A DNA stretch of 64,000 nt. Origin: Roseiarcus sp963806935. GTDB lineage: Bacteria; Pseudomonadota; Alphaproteobacteria; Rhizobiales; Beijerinckiaceae. The position numbers and the translations under genes were made by a program. Location: contig CAWEAT010000005.1 in the NCBI GenBank assembly GCA_963806935.1, positions 1 to 64,000 of the forward strand, given 5' to 3'. Numbering within the stretch: the stretch's first letter is position 1; every line of letters begins with the position of its first letter. The notes under the pieces were generated by a model that saw only the letters and a program-made list of their open reading frames with translations, ran no database searches and was not told the origin of the DNA. This document shows, one piece after another, positions 1-8,397 of the stretch.

Positions 1-151
1 GGATGGGTTCCTTTCACAGAGTAGCGAGGGCTGGCGGTCGAAAGCCGACCCGCACGGTTCCCGAACGCCGTGTGATGACTACGAATTATCCGAAAAGAGG
101 ATGTCCTCTGCGAAGTACGATACTCATGAAGGGCGGGCCGAACGATAAATT

Positions 152-718
152 TCAATGCGCAAATCTAAGTCTGGGGCAGTATTGCCGAACCTTGCAGTAA
201 AATCTTTGCAAGCTTGGGCTCCGATCGGCCGCCTGTTTCAAATCAATCTTGCAAAATAACTCCACGCCATTGCCCGTCTCGTAATAAGACAACTTCCTCT
301 CATGCATCAATTTATTCATCACCGATTTCCCGTGTGAAACGTCAGCAGGTTGGCTTCGGTTCCCACATAGAACCCTGTCGTCTTCGCAGGTCGGATTCCC
401 TGCGATAATCCAATTCTCGAGCATTCTATCAGGCGACGAGACGATCAGCTCCACGTCAACTCCAAAGGCGCGCAGCTCAATCTCCAAAAATCTCTCGATC
501 TGCTCGGACGTGTCACTTCGTTCCTCGCGATCCACGATAACGCAGACTGGAAAGTGCCTTCCTTTAAGAAGTTTAATGAACGAAGCAACATTTCTTGCTA
601 TTACCCGCAGATCAACGTCCTTCCCGTTCAGGTTCGTCATTCGTACCGGCGCATCAGGGCATAAACGTTGTACAACTTTTTTCTCCTGATGCCCATCGAC
701 GATAAACGCGATGCCCAT
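152..718 (-). CDS. TOPRIM-like (DUF4276-type) protein paired with an AAA ATPase
   Basis: The protein has 188 residues. It opens with a beta strand and acidic turn (IVDGHQEK), followed by VCVIVDREERSD near residues 57-68 and SPDRMLENWIIAG near 94-106. This spacing is what I expect of DUF4276/OLD-type TOPRIM proteins, whose acidic residues bind metal and which usually act with an AAA ATPase. The ATG overlaps the TAA of the upstream ATPase by one base (TAATG), so the two form a coupled pair. The first acidic position is Asp rather than the usual Glu. Base composition is AT-rich compared with the core genes, which suggests horizontal transfer. Family assignment is from motif pattern only. The function is unknown; anti-phage nuclease is inferred from partners of this kind. 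Confidence 0.6.
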   Translation of the reverse strand: MGIAFIVDGHQEKKVVQRLCPDAPVRMTNLNGKDVDLRVIARNVASFIKLLKGRHFPVCVIVDREERSDTSEQIERFLEIELRAFGVDVELIVSSPDRMLENWIIAGNPTCEDDRVLCGNRSQPADVSHGKSVMNKLMHERKLSYYETGNGVELFCKIDLKQAADRSPSLQRFYCKVRQYCPRLRFAH

Positions 719-2070
719 TATTCAACTGCCCCCGCAAGATAGTAATACCCCAAACCAAATCCAGTCTCCCTTATCTCAGAAACCAGCTCGGCATCGTTTT
801 CTGGCCTTCTTGCTTCCGTTCTTCCGTCTCTCATCTCAAAGATTACCATCTCTGCCGGCTTACACTGATTGATAATAGTCTCGCTGTGAGTTGTAATTAA
901 AGCAAATCTGTCCTGTTCGATGCGCTCATACTGCTCTCTTAAGATTCTCACTATTTCTATCTGCATTAAAGGATGTAAAAAGTTTCTGGCTCTTCGATCG
1001 CAAACAGGTTAGAGTTAGTGACTATTGCAGTCACTAACGTGAACTACTTTGCAGTGCCATCAGATACTAAACTAAACGGTAATCTCAGTGAGCCACCGTC
1101 AAAATTTATCCGCATAAAAATACGTAGTTTCGCTTCTATTGGATCCGAGTCGACGTCAATGGATATAATATTTGGATTGACTACTTTGCTATATTCTATG
1201 ATCTTGCTCAACGTCCTTTCAGGTTCTTCGTAATAGGCGTACACGCGTCTGCGGCTGTAGAACAGATTTTCCTCTCTTTCGGGTGCCGTTTGAAGAGTGT
1301 AATGTCGCTGCAAGGCCGCTGCCGTCAGGCTCGATGACCGGCGGTGTACCAATGTCTTCCGCGCCGCGCGCTTTGGATGGAGTTATGTTGAAAGACCGGG
1401 CGCTTCGAATATCCCTGATCAAGATATTCGTCCTGGGCAAGAAACGTTCCATTATTTCAAACAGATACGTATCCTTTGCTGCCCCTCGACAATTCTCTGC
1501 AATTGCCTCCTCAATTTGCCCTGGCGACAATTTCTCTCTCGAACTCGAAGCGATTCGTGCGCGATCTATGTTTGAATAATCGATCTTGCTCGTAGTAATA
1601 ATTACGTTATCGTCTCCGAGACAGGAGCGAACGTCGCAGCTTACATCAAACGGGTGGTTTTCCAATACCACTATATCCTGAGAAAATATTGACATCTGCA
1701 GGTGTTGATTCTTAAAGAAAATCGTGTTTTCTTTTGTAGATAAGTATATACTTGCAGAATATTTGGATTTCACATTCTTAGTACCTTCGTTACGATAAGT
1801 ACTAGTTGGGCCGTGACCAGAGATTGTGAAATCTATTAGATCTGAGAGTGTACCGTCGAGTTTACGTCGAAATATGCTTCCTGCCCCGCCAGCTCGGCTG
1901 ATCGCCTCGATGAGGGTTGAACGCGTTAAACTACCCAATAGCTCCAATAACAAAATAATATTTGTCTTTCCACTGCCATTTGGACCAACTAAGATATTCA
2001 GTCCAGGTTTGAAATCCAACCTAAAATTCACAAATGACTTGAAGTCACTGCATTCTATTGTCCTTAGCAT
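718..2070 (-). pseudogene. AAA ATPase (RecF/OLD-like), disrupted in three places
   Basis: The pieces read as one AAA_21-type ATPase. The N-terminus has the Walker A GPNGSGKTN near residue 34. The middle part ends in the signature LVSDGTAK, and the last part carries ITTHSETIINQ, the segment after Walker B. Translating the gap (about 966-1046) gives FAIEEPET, a good Walker B, in the frame of the middle part. Three lesions break the gene: a frameshift near 1290-1310, an in-frame TAG at 1044-1046 where the family usually has Trp, and a one-base loss in a T run near 976-981 just before HPLMQIEI. The gene lies directly upstream of the TOPRIM-like gene and overlaps it. As read it cannot make a full ATPase. 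Some of the lesions could be sequence errors. Confidence 0.7.
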
Positions 2071-2317
2071 CAGTTGCCCTCGCCTTTGATGTCAAATTTC
2101 AACTGTGCTCTTCTTCTGTTCGCAAATTCAATATGGCCCGGATGCGCCATTTGAAAATCAATCTCCATGGGAAGATTGTCAACAGCGCCATGGCTTCAAA
2201 TCCGGACGTACTGCTCATGAAGGGTTGGAGTTTCAGCGGCTACCCCAGCGCCGACCGCGCTGACCCGTTGGAAGGCCTCGCTACGGGTTCCCGAAGCGAG
2301 TATCGGCAAGACGCCCC

Positions 2318-3050
2318 TCAAGCCGCCCAGAGCCTGGCGGGCGCGTCGATCCCCCTCAGCTGATAGTCACGTCCTGCGCTCTCCGCCAGCGTCGCCTCCG
2401 CCTTTTCGCGCACGGCGGCGGTTATGAGAATTTGATCGGGCGCCGCCGCGCTCTGCGCGCGCGAGGCGACGTTCACCACCGTACCGATCGCGGTCAAGTC
2501 ATGGTGGGTGCGGCCGAACTCGCCGAAATTGACTTTGCCGGTGTCGAGGCCGATGCCGACGCCGATCGACGCCGCCTCATTGCCGAACACCTGCGAAAGC
2601 TCCTCGCGCCGCGCCCGCCAAAGCTCCTGGATCTCTCGCGCGGCCGCAACTGCCTGTGCGGCGTGGTCTTCGCGCCGCATCGGGAAATTGAAGATCGCCA
2701 GGACCGCGTCGCCCATCGTCTTGTTGATGATGCCGTCGTGCTCCCAAATCGCCTCCCCGCAGACGTCGTAGAAGGCGTCGAGAAGCCTCGCGATGGCGTC
2801 GCTCGATTGCGACTGCGAAAGAACTCGTGTAGCCTCGGAGATCAGCGAACAGGATTGTCGCGTCGATCTCGATCTGACGCGCTTTCATGACCCGCTCGAA
2901 CATCGTCTCGCAAATCGTGCAGGTACTCGGGTTCATGCGGCTCGGGCGAATTCCGACAGCACGAAACGGCGCCGAGGCGATGCCGCGCAGCGGCACGGGC
3001 AGCTTCAGATTCTCCCAACAGCCCTTGCAGAGAAGCGGTTGCGCCGCCAT
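2318..3050 (-). pseudogene. Class III adenylate/guanylate cyclase with N-terminal CxxC pairs, frameshifted
   Basis: The N-terminal part has two CxxC pairs (C8/C11 and C44/C47 from the ATG at 3050), then TILFADLRGYTS, the first metal-binding strand of class III cyclases. The C-terminal part resumes in another frame with KTMGDAVLAIFNFP, the second metal Asp, and GVGIGLDTGKVNFGEFG to the end. The break is near 2815-2835; shifting frame there restores a continuous catalytic domain (SDAIARLLDAFYDVCGEA). Such proteins make cyclic nucleotides, and the cysteines suggest a small zinc-binding N-terminus. The start at 3050 was chosen because the cysteine-rich domain follows at once; an in-frame ATG also exists at 3092. 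Only one small indel is needed, so this may be a sequence error. Confidence 0.65.
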
Positions 3051-3119
3051 CGGGGATACTCCAGATCGCCGGGGCGCAGTGTTTAGCATCACGCGGAAGG
3101 ATGAACCAGAGGCGGCGCG

Positions 3120-3236
3120 TCAGATATGCAGCGGATGTCCCAGCCCGGTCAGCGCCGCCTCATGGAACGCCTCGCCCATCGTCGGATGCGCCTGGATCGT
3201 GGGCGCGAGGTCCTCGAGCCGCTCGCCCACATGGGG
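3120..3236 (-). pseudogene. C-terminal fragment of a second dihydrolipoyl dehydrogenase
   Basis: The minus strand encodes about 39 residues ending at a TGA, including ERLEDLAPTIQAHPTMGEAF, and closing in HPLHI. This closely matches the last 39 residues of the intact lpd at 3886-5274, including the active-site HPT and Glu. The two DNA segments differ at many positions, so this is an older paralogue rather than a recent copy. No other part of the enzyme is present upstream. The fragment lies in the same orientation as lpd, separated from it by the cupin gene. Confidence 0.75.
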
Positions 3237-3368
3237 CCGGCTCCTCGTGCGACTTCACTGACGACGCCTACCCAATAGGCGACCTCGTGAAAAGGGCGTG
3301 CGCTTGCTCAACTCACGGCGGGCCCCTAATCAGACAGGGCGGAATGAACCCGCACGGGAAGCAGGTCG

Positions 3369-3836
3369 ATGAGCGCCGACGGTCTCGAACGAAAGTGGTT
3401 CCTGAACACCCTGGTCGTCATACGGGTCCCGCCGGAGCGCGGGACGGACGGGCTATGCGTGCTGGAGCACCGCGCGCCCAAGGGCGACTTGCCGCCGCTT
3501 CATGTCCACCACGATCAGGACGAGATTTTCGCGCTGCTCGAAGGCGAAGCACGCTTTTCTCTGAGCGGCCGCGACATCGAGGCGCGGCCCGGCGACTGCC
3601 TCATCGTTCCGAAGGGCGAGCCGCATTCCTATCTGGCGACTTCGGCTGAGGGCGTGCGGTTTCTGACCATCACCCGCGGCGGCGGCTTCGTCGGCCTCGT
3701 GCGCGAAGTCGGGCGCGCCGCGGAGACCGACGGCTTGCCCGAGCCTTCACGCCCTCCTTCGCCCGAGGCCCAACAGGCGCTGGCGCTGATCGCCAGAAGG
3801 CATGGCGTCGAATTCGTCGGGCCGCCGCTTCGCTGA
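3369..3836 (+). CDS. Cupin domain protein
   Basis: The protein has 155 residues and one cupin barrel. Motif 1 is HVHHDQDEIFALLEGEARF (about residues 46-64), with the two His and Glu that usually hold a metal. Motif 2 is RPGDCLIVPKGEPHSYL (about 73-89), with the third His. It resembles quercetin-dioxygenase-like cupins, but the substrate cannot be told from the sequence; it may be a small-molecule dioxygenase, an isomerase or a sensor. It stands alone between the lpd fragment and the convergent lpd gene. No signal peptide is seen, so it should be cytoplasmic. Confidence 0.75.
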   Translation: MSADGLERKWFLNTLVVIRVPPERGTDGLCVLEHRAPKGDLPPLHVHHDQDEIFALLEGEARFSLSGRDIEARPGDCLIVPKGEPHSYLATSAEGVRFLTITRGGGFVGLVREVGRAAETDGLPEPSRPPSPEAQQALALIARRHGVEFVGPPLR

Positions 3837-3885
3837 CCAGGGCCGGATCGTGACGCCGGAGCGCGTCGCGCCAGGCAGGGCCCGG

Positions 3886-5274
3886 TCAAATATGCAAGGG
3901 GCGCCCCAGCGCGGTCAGCGCGGCCTCGTGGAACGCTTCGCCCATGGTCGGGTGGGCCTGGATGGTAAGCGCGATATCCTCGAGCCGCGCGCCCATTTCC
4001 AGAGCCAGGGAGAAGGCGGAGGAAAGCTCGGAGACGCCCTGGCCGACCGCGTGGACGCCGAGCACGACATGGTTGTCGGCGCGGGCGACGACGCGCACGA
4101 ATCCTTCGTCCGCCTGTTTTGTCATCGCCCGCCCGTTGGCGCGGAACGGAAACAGGCCGACCCGGATCTCGCCATGCGCCGCGCGGGCCGCGTCGGGCGC
4201 GGGCCCCACGGCGACGATCTCCGGGTCGGTGAAGCAGATCGCGGGAATGACGATGCGATCGAACGCGCGCTTTTCGCCCGCGATGATCTCGGCGACCATC
4301 TCGCCTTGCGCCATCGCCCGATGGGCGAGCATCGGCTCGCCGGTCACATCGCCGATCGCCCAGACATTGCGCATCGAGGTCGCGCACCGGTCGTCGATGC
4401 GCACGAACGGGCCGCTCATCGTCAGATCGAGCTTTTCCAGTCCGAATTCGCCCGTGCGGGCGCGCCTGCCGACGGCGACGAGAACCTTTTCTGCGGCGAT
4501 CGTCCGCTCCTTGCCGTCCGCCTCGGCGACCTTGAGCGCGCCGCCGGCGAAGGAAACCGCCCGCGCGCCGATGAGCGTCTCGACGCCGAGATCGCTGAGG
4601 CGCCGCGCCACCGGCTGCGTCAGCTCCTGATCGTAGAGCGGCAGGATCTTGGCCAGCGCCTCGACGATGGTCACCCGCGCGCCAAGCTTGGCGAAAGCGA
4701 TCCCGAGCTCGAGCCCGATGTAACCGGCGCCGACGACCGCGAGCGTTGCCGGAACCCGGGTCAGGGTCAGCGATTCGGTCGACGACAGGACGTCGCCGCC
4801 GAACTTGAGCGCCGGCGGCTCGACCGGCTCCGAGCCGGTCGCGATCACGAGGTGCTCGGCCTCAATGCGGCTCTCGCCGGTGTCGGCGCTGACCGTCGCC
4901 GACTTGCCGTCGACGATCGTCGCCGCTCCGAGAATTGTACGCACCTTCGCTTTCTTGAGCAGCGCTCCCACGCCGCCGGTGAGCCTCGCGACGATCGAAT
5001 CCTTCCAGGCGATCGTCCTGGCGAAATCGAGCTCGGGCGGCCCGATCGAGAGGCCGATCGCATTCAGCGCCTGCGGCTCGCGCAACCCATGCGCCGCGTC
5101 GGCCGCGTGGATCAGCGCCTTCGAAGGGATACAGCCGACGTTGAGGCAGGTTCCGCCGACCCGGTCGGCTTCGACCAGGATCGTGTCGAGGCCGAGCTGC
5201 CCGGCCCGGATCGCCGCGACATAGCCGCCAGGGCCGCCGCCGATGATGAGAACCTTGCAGCGAAGCTCGTTCAT
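3886..5274 (-). CDS. lpdA: Dihydrolipoyl dehydrogenase (E3)
   Basis: This 462-residue flavoprotein disulfide reductase has the FAD-binding GGGPGGYVAA near residue 12 and the redox pair in GGTCLNVGCIPS (C43 and C48). A second nucleotide-binding motif, VVGAGYIGLELG, follows, then the C-terminal dimer interface with HPTMGEAFHEA, which supplies the His/Glu base. It reoxidises dihydrolipoamide of 2-oxoacid dehydrogenases or the glycine cleavage system with NAD+. No E1 or E2 genes lie beside it, so its complex cannot be assigned. The length is normal. The remains of a second lpd lie 650 bp downstream. Confidence 0.93.
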   Translation of the reverse strand: MNELRCKVLIIGGGPGGYVAAIRAGQLGLDTILVEADRVGGTCLNVGCIPSKALIHAADAAHGLREPQALNAIGLSIGPPELDFARTIAWKDSIVARLTGGVGALLKKAKVRTILGAATIVDGKSATVSADTGESRIEAEHLVIATGSEPVEPPALKFGGDVLSSTESLTLTRVPATLAVVGAGYIGLELGIAFAKLGARVTIVEALAKILPLYDQELTQPVARRLSDLGVETLIGARAVSFAGGALKVAEADGKERTIAAEKVLVAVGRRARTGEFGLEKLDLTMSGPFVRIDDRCATSMRNVWAIGDVTGEPMLAHRAMAQGEMVAEIIAGEKRAFDRIVIPAICFTDPEIVAVGPAPDAARAAHGEIRVGLFPFRANGRAMTKQADEGFVRVVARADNHVVLGVHAVGQGVSELSSAFSLALEMGARLEDIALTIQAHPTMGEAFHEAALTALGRPLHI

Positions 5275-5454
5275 GTCGCCCTCGTGAACTGCGTCATATG
5301 CGGACGGCCCCCGTTGGCAAGCGGATTTTTGCCGGTATGAGGCGCAGCCGGCTGCGCTCGGACGTCAGGCTCATATGATCGATGTCGTAGCGATGGCAAC
5401 AGGAGCCTCTGCGGACAACATTGTTTGAATCAATGGTATACGGGAGCCTTCACC

Positions 5455-6001
5455 ATGCCATCGCCCGCGCCGCTGACAGCTGGCGTGAACGATGGTTTCC
5501 TTGGGACCGATGGCCCCGTTCCACCTGACAGGTTCGCCGACGCTATGTTAGCGCCGCTGACGCGTTGGGTTGTCACTCTTTCACAGTACGCAACACTGAC
5601 CGTCACCGACGTCGAGGCGTCGGGAGATTACTTCCAAATGTTTGACGACAGCCTGCCAATGATTCCGGCGCACAGTCGATTCACCGCGGAATCCGGGTCA
5701 GTCGGGACGATCGAACGGCTTCACCTCGGTCCCTACCGATAGACGCGCCTTTTGACCGAACCGACATTAATGTCGCTCTTGGTAACGCCGACTCGGGGGC
5801 GTTCTATTTGTCCCCGGGCCAAAATATCATCGCGGGAGAATGGCAGCTGATCCCCAGTGAGGCACCGGGGAGTTCGACTTCATCGCCGAGCCCTATGCGG
5901 GGTCCGTCTCCGAACTCTCGACATGGGTGATGATGTTGCTCGGTTTCGCGGGGCTTGGCCATGCTGGCTACCGAAACGCGAAAAAAGCGCAAACGGCTTA
6001 G
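5455..6001 (+). pseudogene. PEP-CTERM-type exported protein, frameshifted and lacking a signal peptide
   Basis: The C-terminal end, read at about 5870-6001, is EFDFIAEPYAGSV followed by SELSTWVMMLLGFAGLGHAG and YRNAKKAQTA. This is a PEP-CTERM sorting tail (degenerate motif, membrane helix, basic end), with Ser-Glu-Leu in place of Pro-Glu-Pro. The upstream part in another frame (TLTVTDVEASGDYFQMFDD) fits the bodies of such proteins. At least two shifts are needed, near 5705 and near 5860. The ATG at 5455 has a GGGAG ribosome site, but no signal peptide follows. PEP-CTERM proteins are processed by exosortase and tied to exopolysaccharide; no exosortase gene is in the window. Confidence 0.6.
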
Positions 6002-6579
6002 CGGCCCGCGACTTTGCGCGAGCGGTCGCAGACCTCGACCCACCTGTTCGTCTGATTTGACGATTAGGGGTAAACCCAACCGCTGTGCGATGTCCGCTTC
6101 ACGTCGCTTCGAGACGTCGCCTCAACGTCTCAAATGTGCGATGGCCTGCCGTGGTGGACGGGCCAAATCGACTCTGAGCCGCCATCTGGCCATTGGCTCG
6201 GCCGATTTTCTTCGAGCGTTTGTATTGGCAGACGCGCCGCACGAGCCTTTCTTGTGCTGTTTTGCATACGCGAGAGGGCCCGCCATGATGCCGCGAAAGC
6301 CGCAAGATCGCTCCGGTCTTGGTGGCGGAGGTTAAGGTCCTGGCCGGCCCGCAGCCGCGCGCCCAGCCCCGGCCTCCCCATTTGTGATGCTGCGTCACCA
6401 TGCCGCGGCGATAGTTTCGACACGCGCGCGTTGCTTTCTCCCCCTACGGCGCGAAGGGCGCCCGGGTCGTGAGGCAAGGCTCACGCGCTGCCGCGCGCCA
6501 TCCTCCAGCTCGCGGGGGTCATTCCCAACCCGCTGGCGATCTAGCTTATGACTTTTCATGCCGAGAAGGCGAGAAGGGA
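6002..6579 (+). other. Non-coding stretch before the IS110 element
   Basis: I see no supported gene here. Open frames on both strands overlap one another and match no family I know. The right part is probably inside the left end of the IS110-family element, whose exact edge could not be fixed. Confidence 0.4.
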
Positions 6580-6613
6580 CCGCTGAGAGAAGGTGGCTGC
6601 CCTCTCTCAGCGG
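6580..6613 (+). ncRNA. Strong hairpin in the leader of the IS110 transposase; candidate bridge RNA part
   Basis: There is a perfect 11-bp inverted repeat, CCGCTGAGAGA at 6580-6590 and TCTCTCAGCGG at 6603-6613, around a 12-nt loop. It lies about 130 bp upstream of the recombinase start. In IS110-group elements the leader between the left end and the recombinase gene encodes the bridge RNA that guides target choice. This hairpin is in the right place, but guide loops have not been matched to the ends. Confidence 0.3.
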
Positions 6614-6743
6614 GGAGGGTCGGATCGGGAGTGCGCTGACCGTTTGACGGGTCGAGCTAGAGTTTGATCGCCCTCGTCTTTTCCTTTGGCCTGAACGGAT
6701 ACCCGGGGGAGAGCCCCGAATGACAAGCAGAGGCGCGGAAAAG

Positions 6744-7673
6744 ATGAACAACGATACCATCGGCGTCGATGTGTCGAAAGACCAATCTCGACGCCCATCG
6801 ACTGGCCGACGGCGCCGCGCGGCGGTTCGCCAACGACAGGGGAGGCCACAAAGCGCTCATCAAATGGCTCGCGCAGACGCCTCGATATCCGAACCGACCG
6901 GACCCTATCACCGCGCCGTCGAACGCGCGCTGGGCATCGCTGGCGTTCCGTTCGTCAAGGTCAATCCGCGTCAGGCGCGCCGCTTCGCCGAGGCGACCGG
7001 CAAGCTGGCGAAGACCGATCGCCTGGACGCGGCGATTCTGGCTCGCATGGGCGCCTTGCTCGAATTGCAGGCGCGCCCGGCCAGAAGCGAGATCTTGCTC
7101 GAATTGAAGGAGCTTTACGTCGCTCGCGAGGCGCTGGTGAAAGATCGCACCGCCGCCAGGAACCGCGGAAAGGTTCTGATCCTCTCGCTGTTGAAGCGTC
7201 AGAACGCTCAGCGCCTCGCGCAGATCGATCGGCAGATCGCCACTGTCGAAGCGGCGATCCTCGAGATCATCGAAGCCGACGCGAGCCTCGCCGATCGCTT
7301 CGCCATCCTGACCAGCATTCCCGGCGTCTCCACCATCACCGCCTTCGCCCTGCTGATCGCAATGCCCGAGCTCGGCGCCCTCGAAGCCGGCCAGGCCGCT
7401 AACCTCGCAGGCCTCGCGCCGATCGCCCGACAGTCAGGGCGCTGGACCGGGCGCTCATTCATTCGAGGCGGGCGCGCCGACGTCCGCCAGGCGCTCTACA
7501 TCCCCGCCCTCGTCGCCGCACGCTTCAACCCGGACATGAAGGCCAAATACGCTCACCTCATCGAAACCGGAAAGCCCGCAAAGGTCGCCCTAACCGCAAT
7601 CATGCGAAAGCTCGTCGTCCTCGCAAACGCCCTGCTCAAGGCCAATCGCCCATGGACGCCAAAAACCGCTTGA
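6744..7673 (+). pseudogene. IS110-family transposase (DEDD/Ser recombinase), two compensating frameshifts
   Basis: The protein starts MNNDTIGVDVSKD, the first catalytic Asp of the RuvC-like DEDD domain. An extra C near 6783 then shifts the frame; the right reading (NLDAHRLADGAARRFANDRG) lies in the second frame. Near 6885-6895 the first frame returns with EPTGPYHRAVERAL and KTDRLDAAILARM. The C-terminal Transposase_20 domain follows, with SIPGVSTITAFALLIAMPEL and SGRWTGRSFIRGGRADVRQ, holding the catalytic Ser region. Total length is about 310 residues, normal for the family. Both shifts are tiny and compensating, so they may be sequence errors in a live element. Terminal repeats were not found, as is usual for IS110. 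Confidence 0.8.
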
Positions 7674-8397
7674 TCAATACGGATACTCTAGGGCTTCTTA
7701 TCAGCTTCTACTTAGGCCTCCCTAAGAGTACATTTGAATGATGGCGAGTAGCACCCGCCAAACTTCATTTCGAGATAGTCCTGATCCGCGCTCAAAATTG
7801 TATTGGGCAGACTTTGAGGTAGCCTTTAATGACATAATTCGTCATCGACGAATATCGCTTCGCAATCCCATCGTTCGTGTGACGGCGTCGTCCTTGCGAT
7901 ATTCCGTTCTTCTCTGCGTCGGAAAGGCCGCAAATCGCTATCAGTCGGCGATATGGCGAATATGTTTGAGCTTTCGAAGTCGATGTCGCGCCGTTTATAC
8001 AAACCGAAGAGGATTTAACACATCCTGAACACCGATCAGCCAAGATGATTTGGAACGAAATCGATGCTCACTCGCCAAGACTGCGGACTGCTGTTCAACC
8101 TAAAACGTTGCGCCATTTGGTAGAACTGTACGTGACAAAAAGGATTGATACACTCATTATTTCCATGACAACCGCGATTGAGCAGCTTGCAATATCGATT
8201 AGGGGTGAGAACTCGCGATTGTTGCCGGTTATTGACAGTGAAGGACATCTATACTTTCAGCACGCAGAGGCGAGCTCTTGGCCGTTCGGGCTTGGCTGCC
8301 CTTAAGCGGATCGGGATGTAGGTAGTGGGAACCGCCATAGCCGATCACTCGGTCCGCTCCCAGATCCACATCGTGTCAGGTCCGTGGGGTTAGCGTT
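7674..8397 (+). other. AT-richer stretch with unrecognised gene remnants
   Basis: The stretch is AT-richer than the core. It holds two short plus-strand frames, 7738-8028 (96 residues) and 8045-8305 (86 residues, MIWNEIDAHSPRLRTAV to the end), that match nothing I know. They may be remains of one interrupted gene. It is flanked by the IS110 element and the IS1182 remnant, so it is probably a transferred and eroded insert. No function is proposed. Confidence 0.3.

Noticed and set aside
26..60. Hairpin with GAAA resembling group II intron domain V (ends in CACGGTTC)
   Set aside because: The lower stem does not pair like domain V, the loop is out of register and no reverse transcriptase is visible upstream within the window.
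3101..3649. 182-codon plus-strand frame before and across the cupin gene
   Set aside because: It overlaps the antisense of the lpd tail fragment and most of the cupin gene in another frame, with Arg-rich low-complexity content and no family pattern.
3802..5340. 512-codon plus-strand frame opposite lpdA
   Set aside because: It is the antisense shadow of a clear lpdA gene; high GC produces long false frames.
6130..6477. 115-codon minus-strand frame containing QDLNLRHQDR
   Set aside because: This peptide type recurs as a false product of intergenic GC-rich sequence; several overlapping frames exist here and none has a ribosome site.
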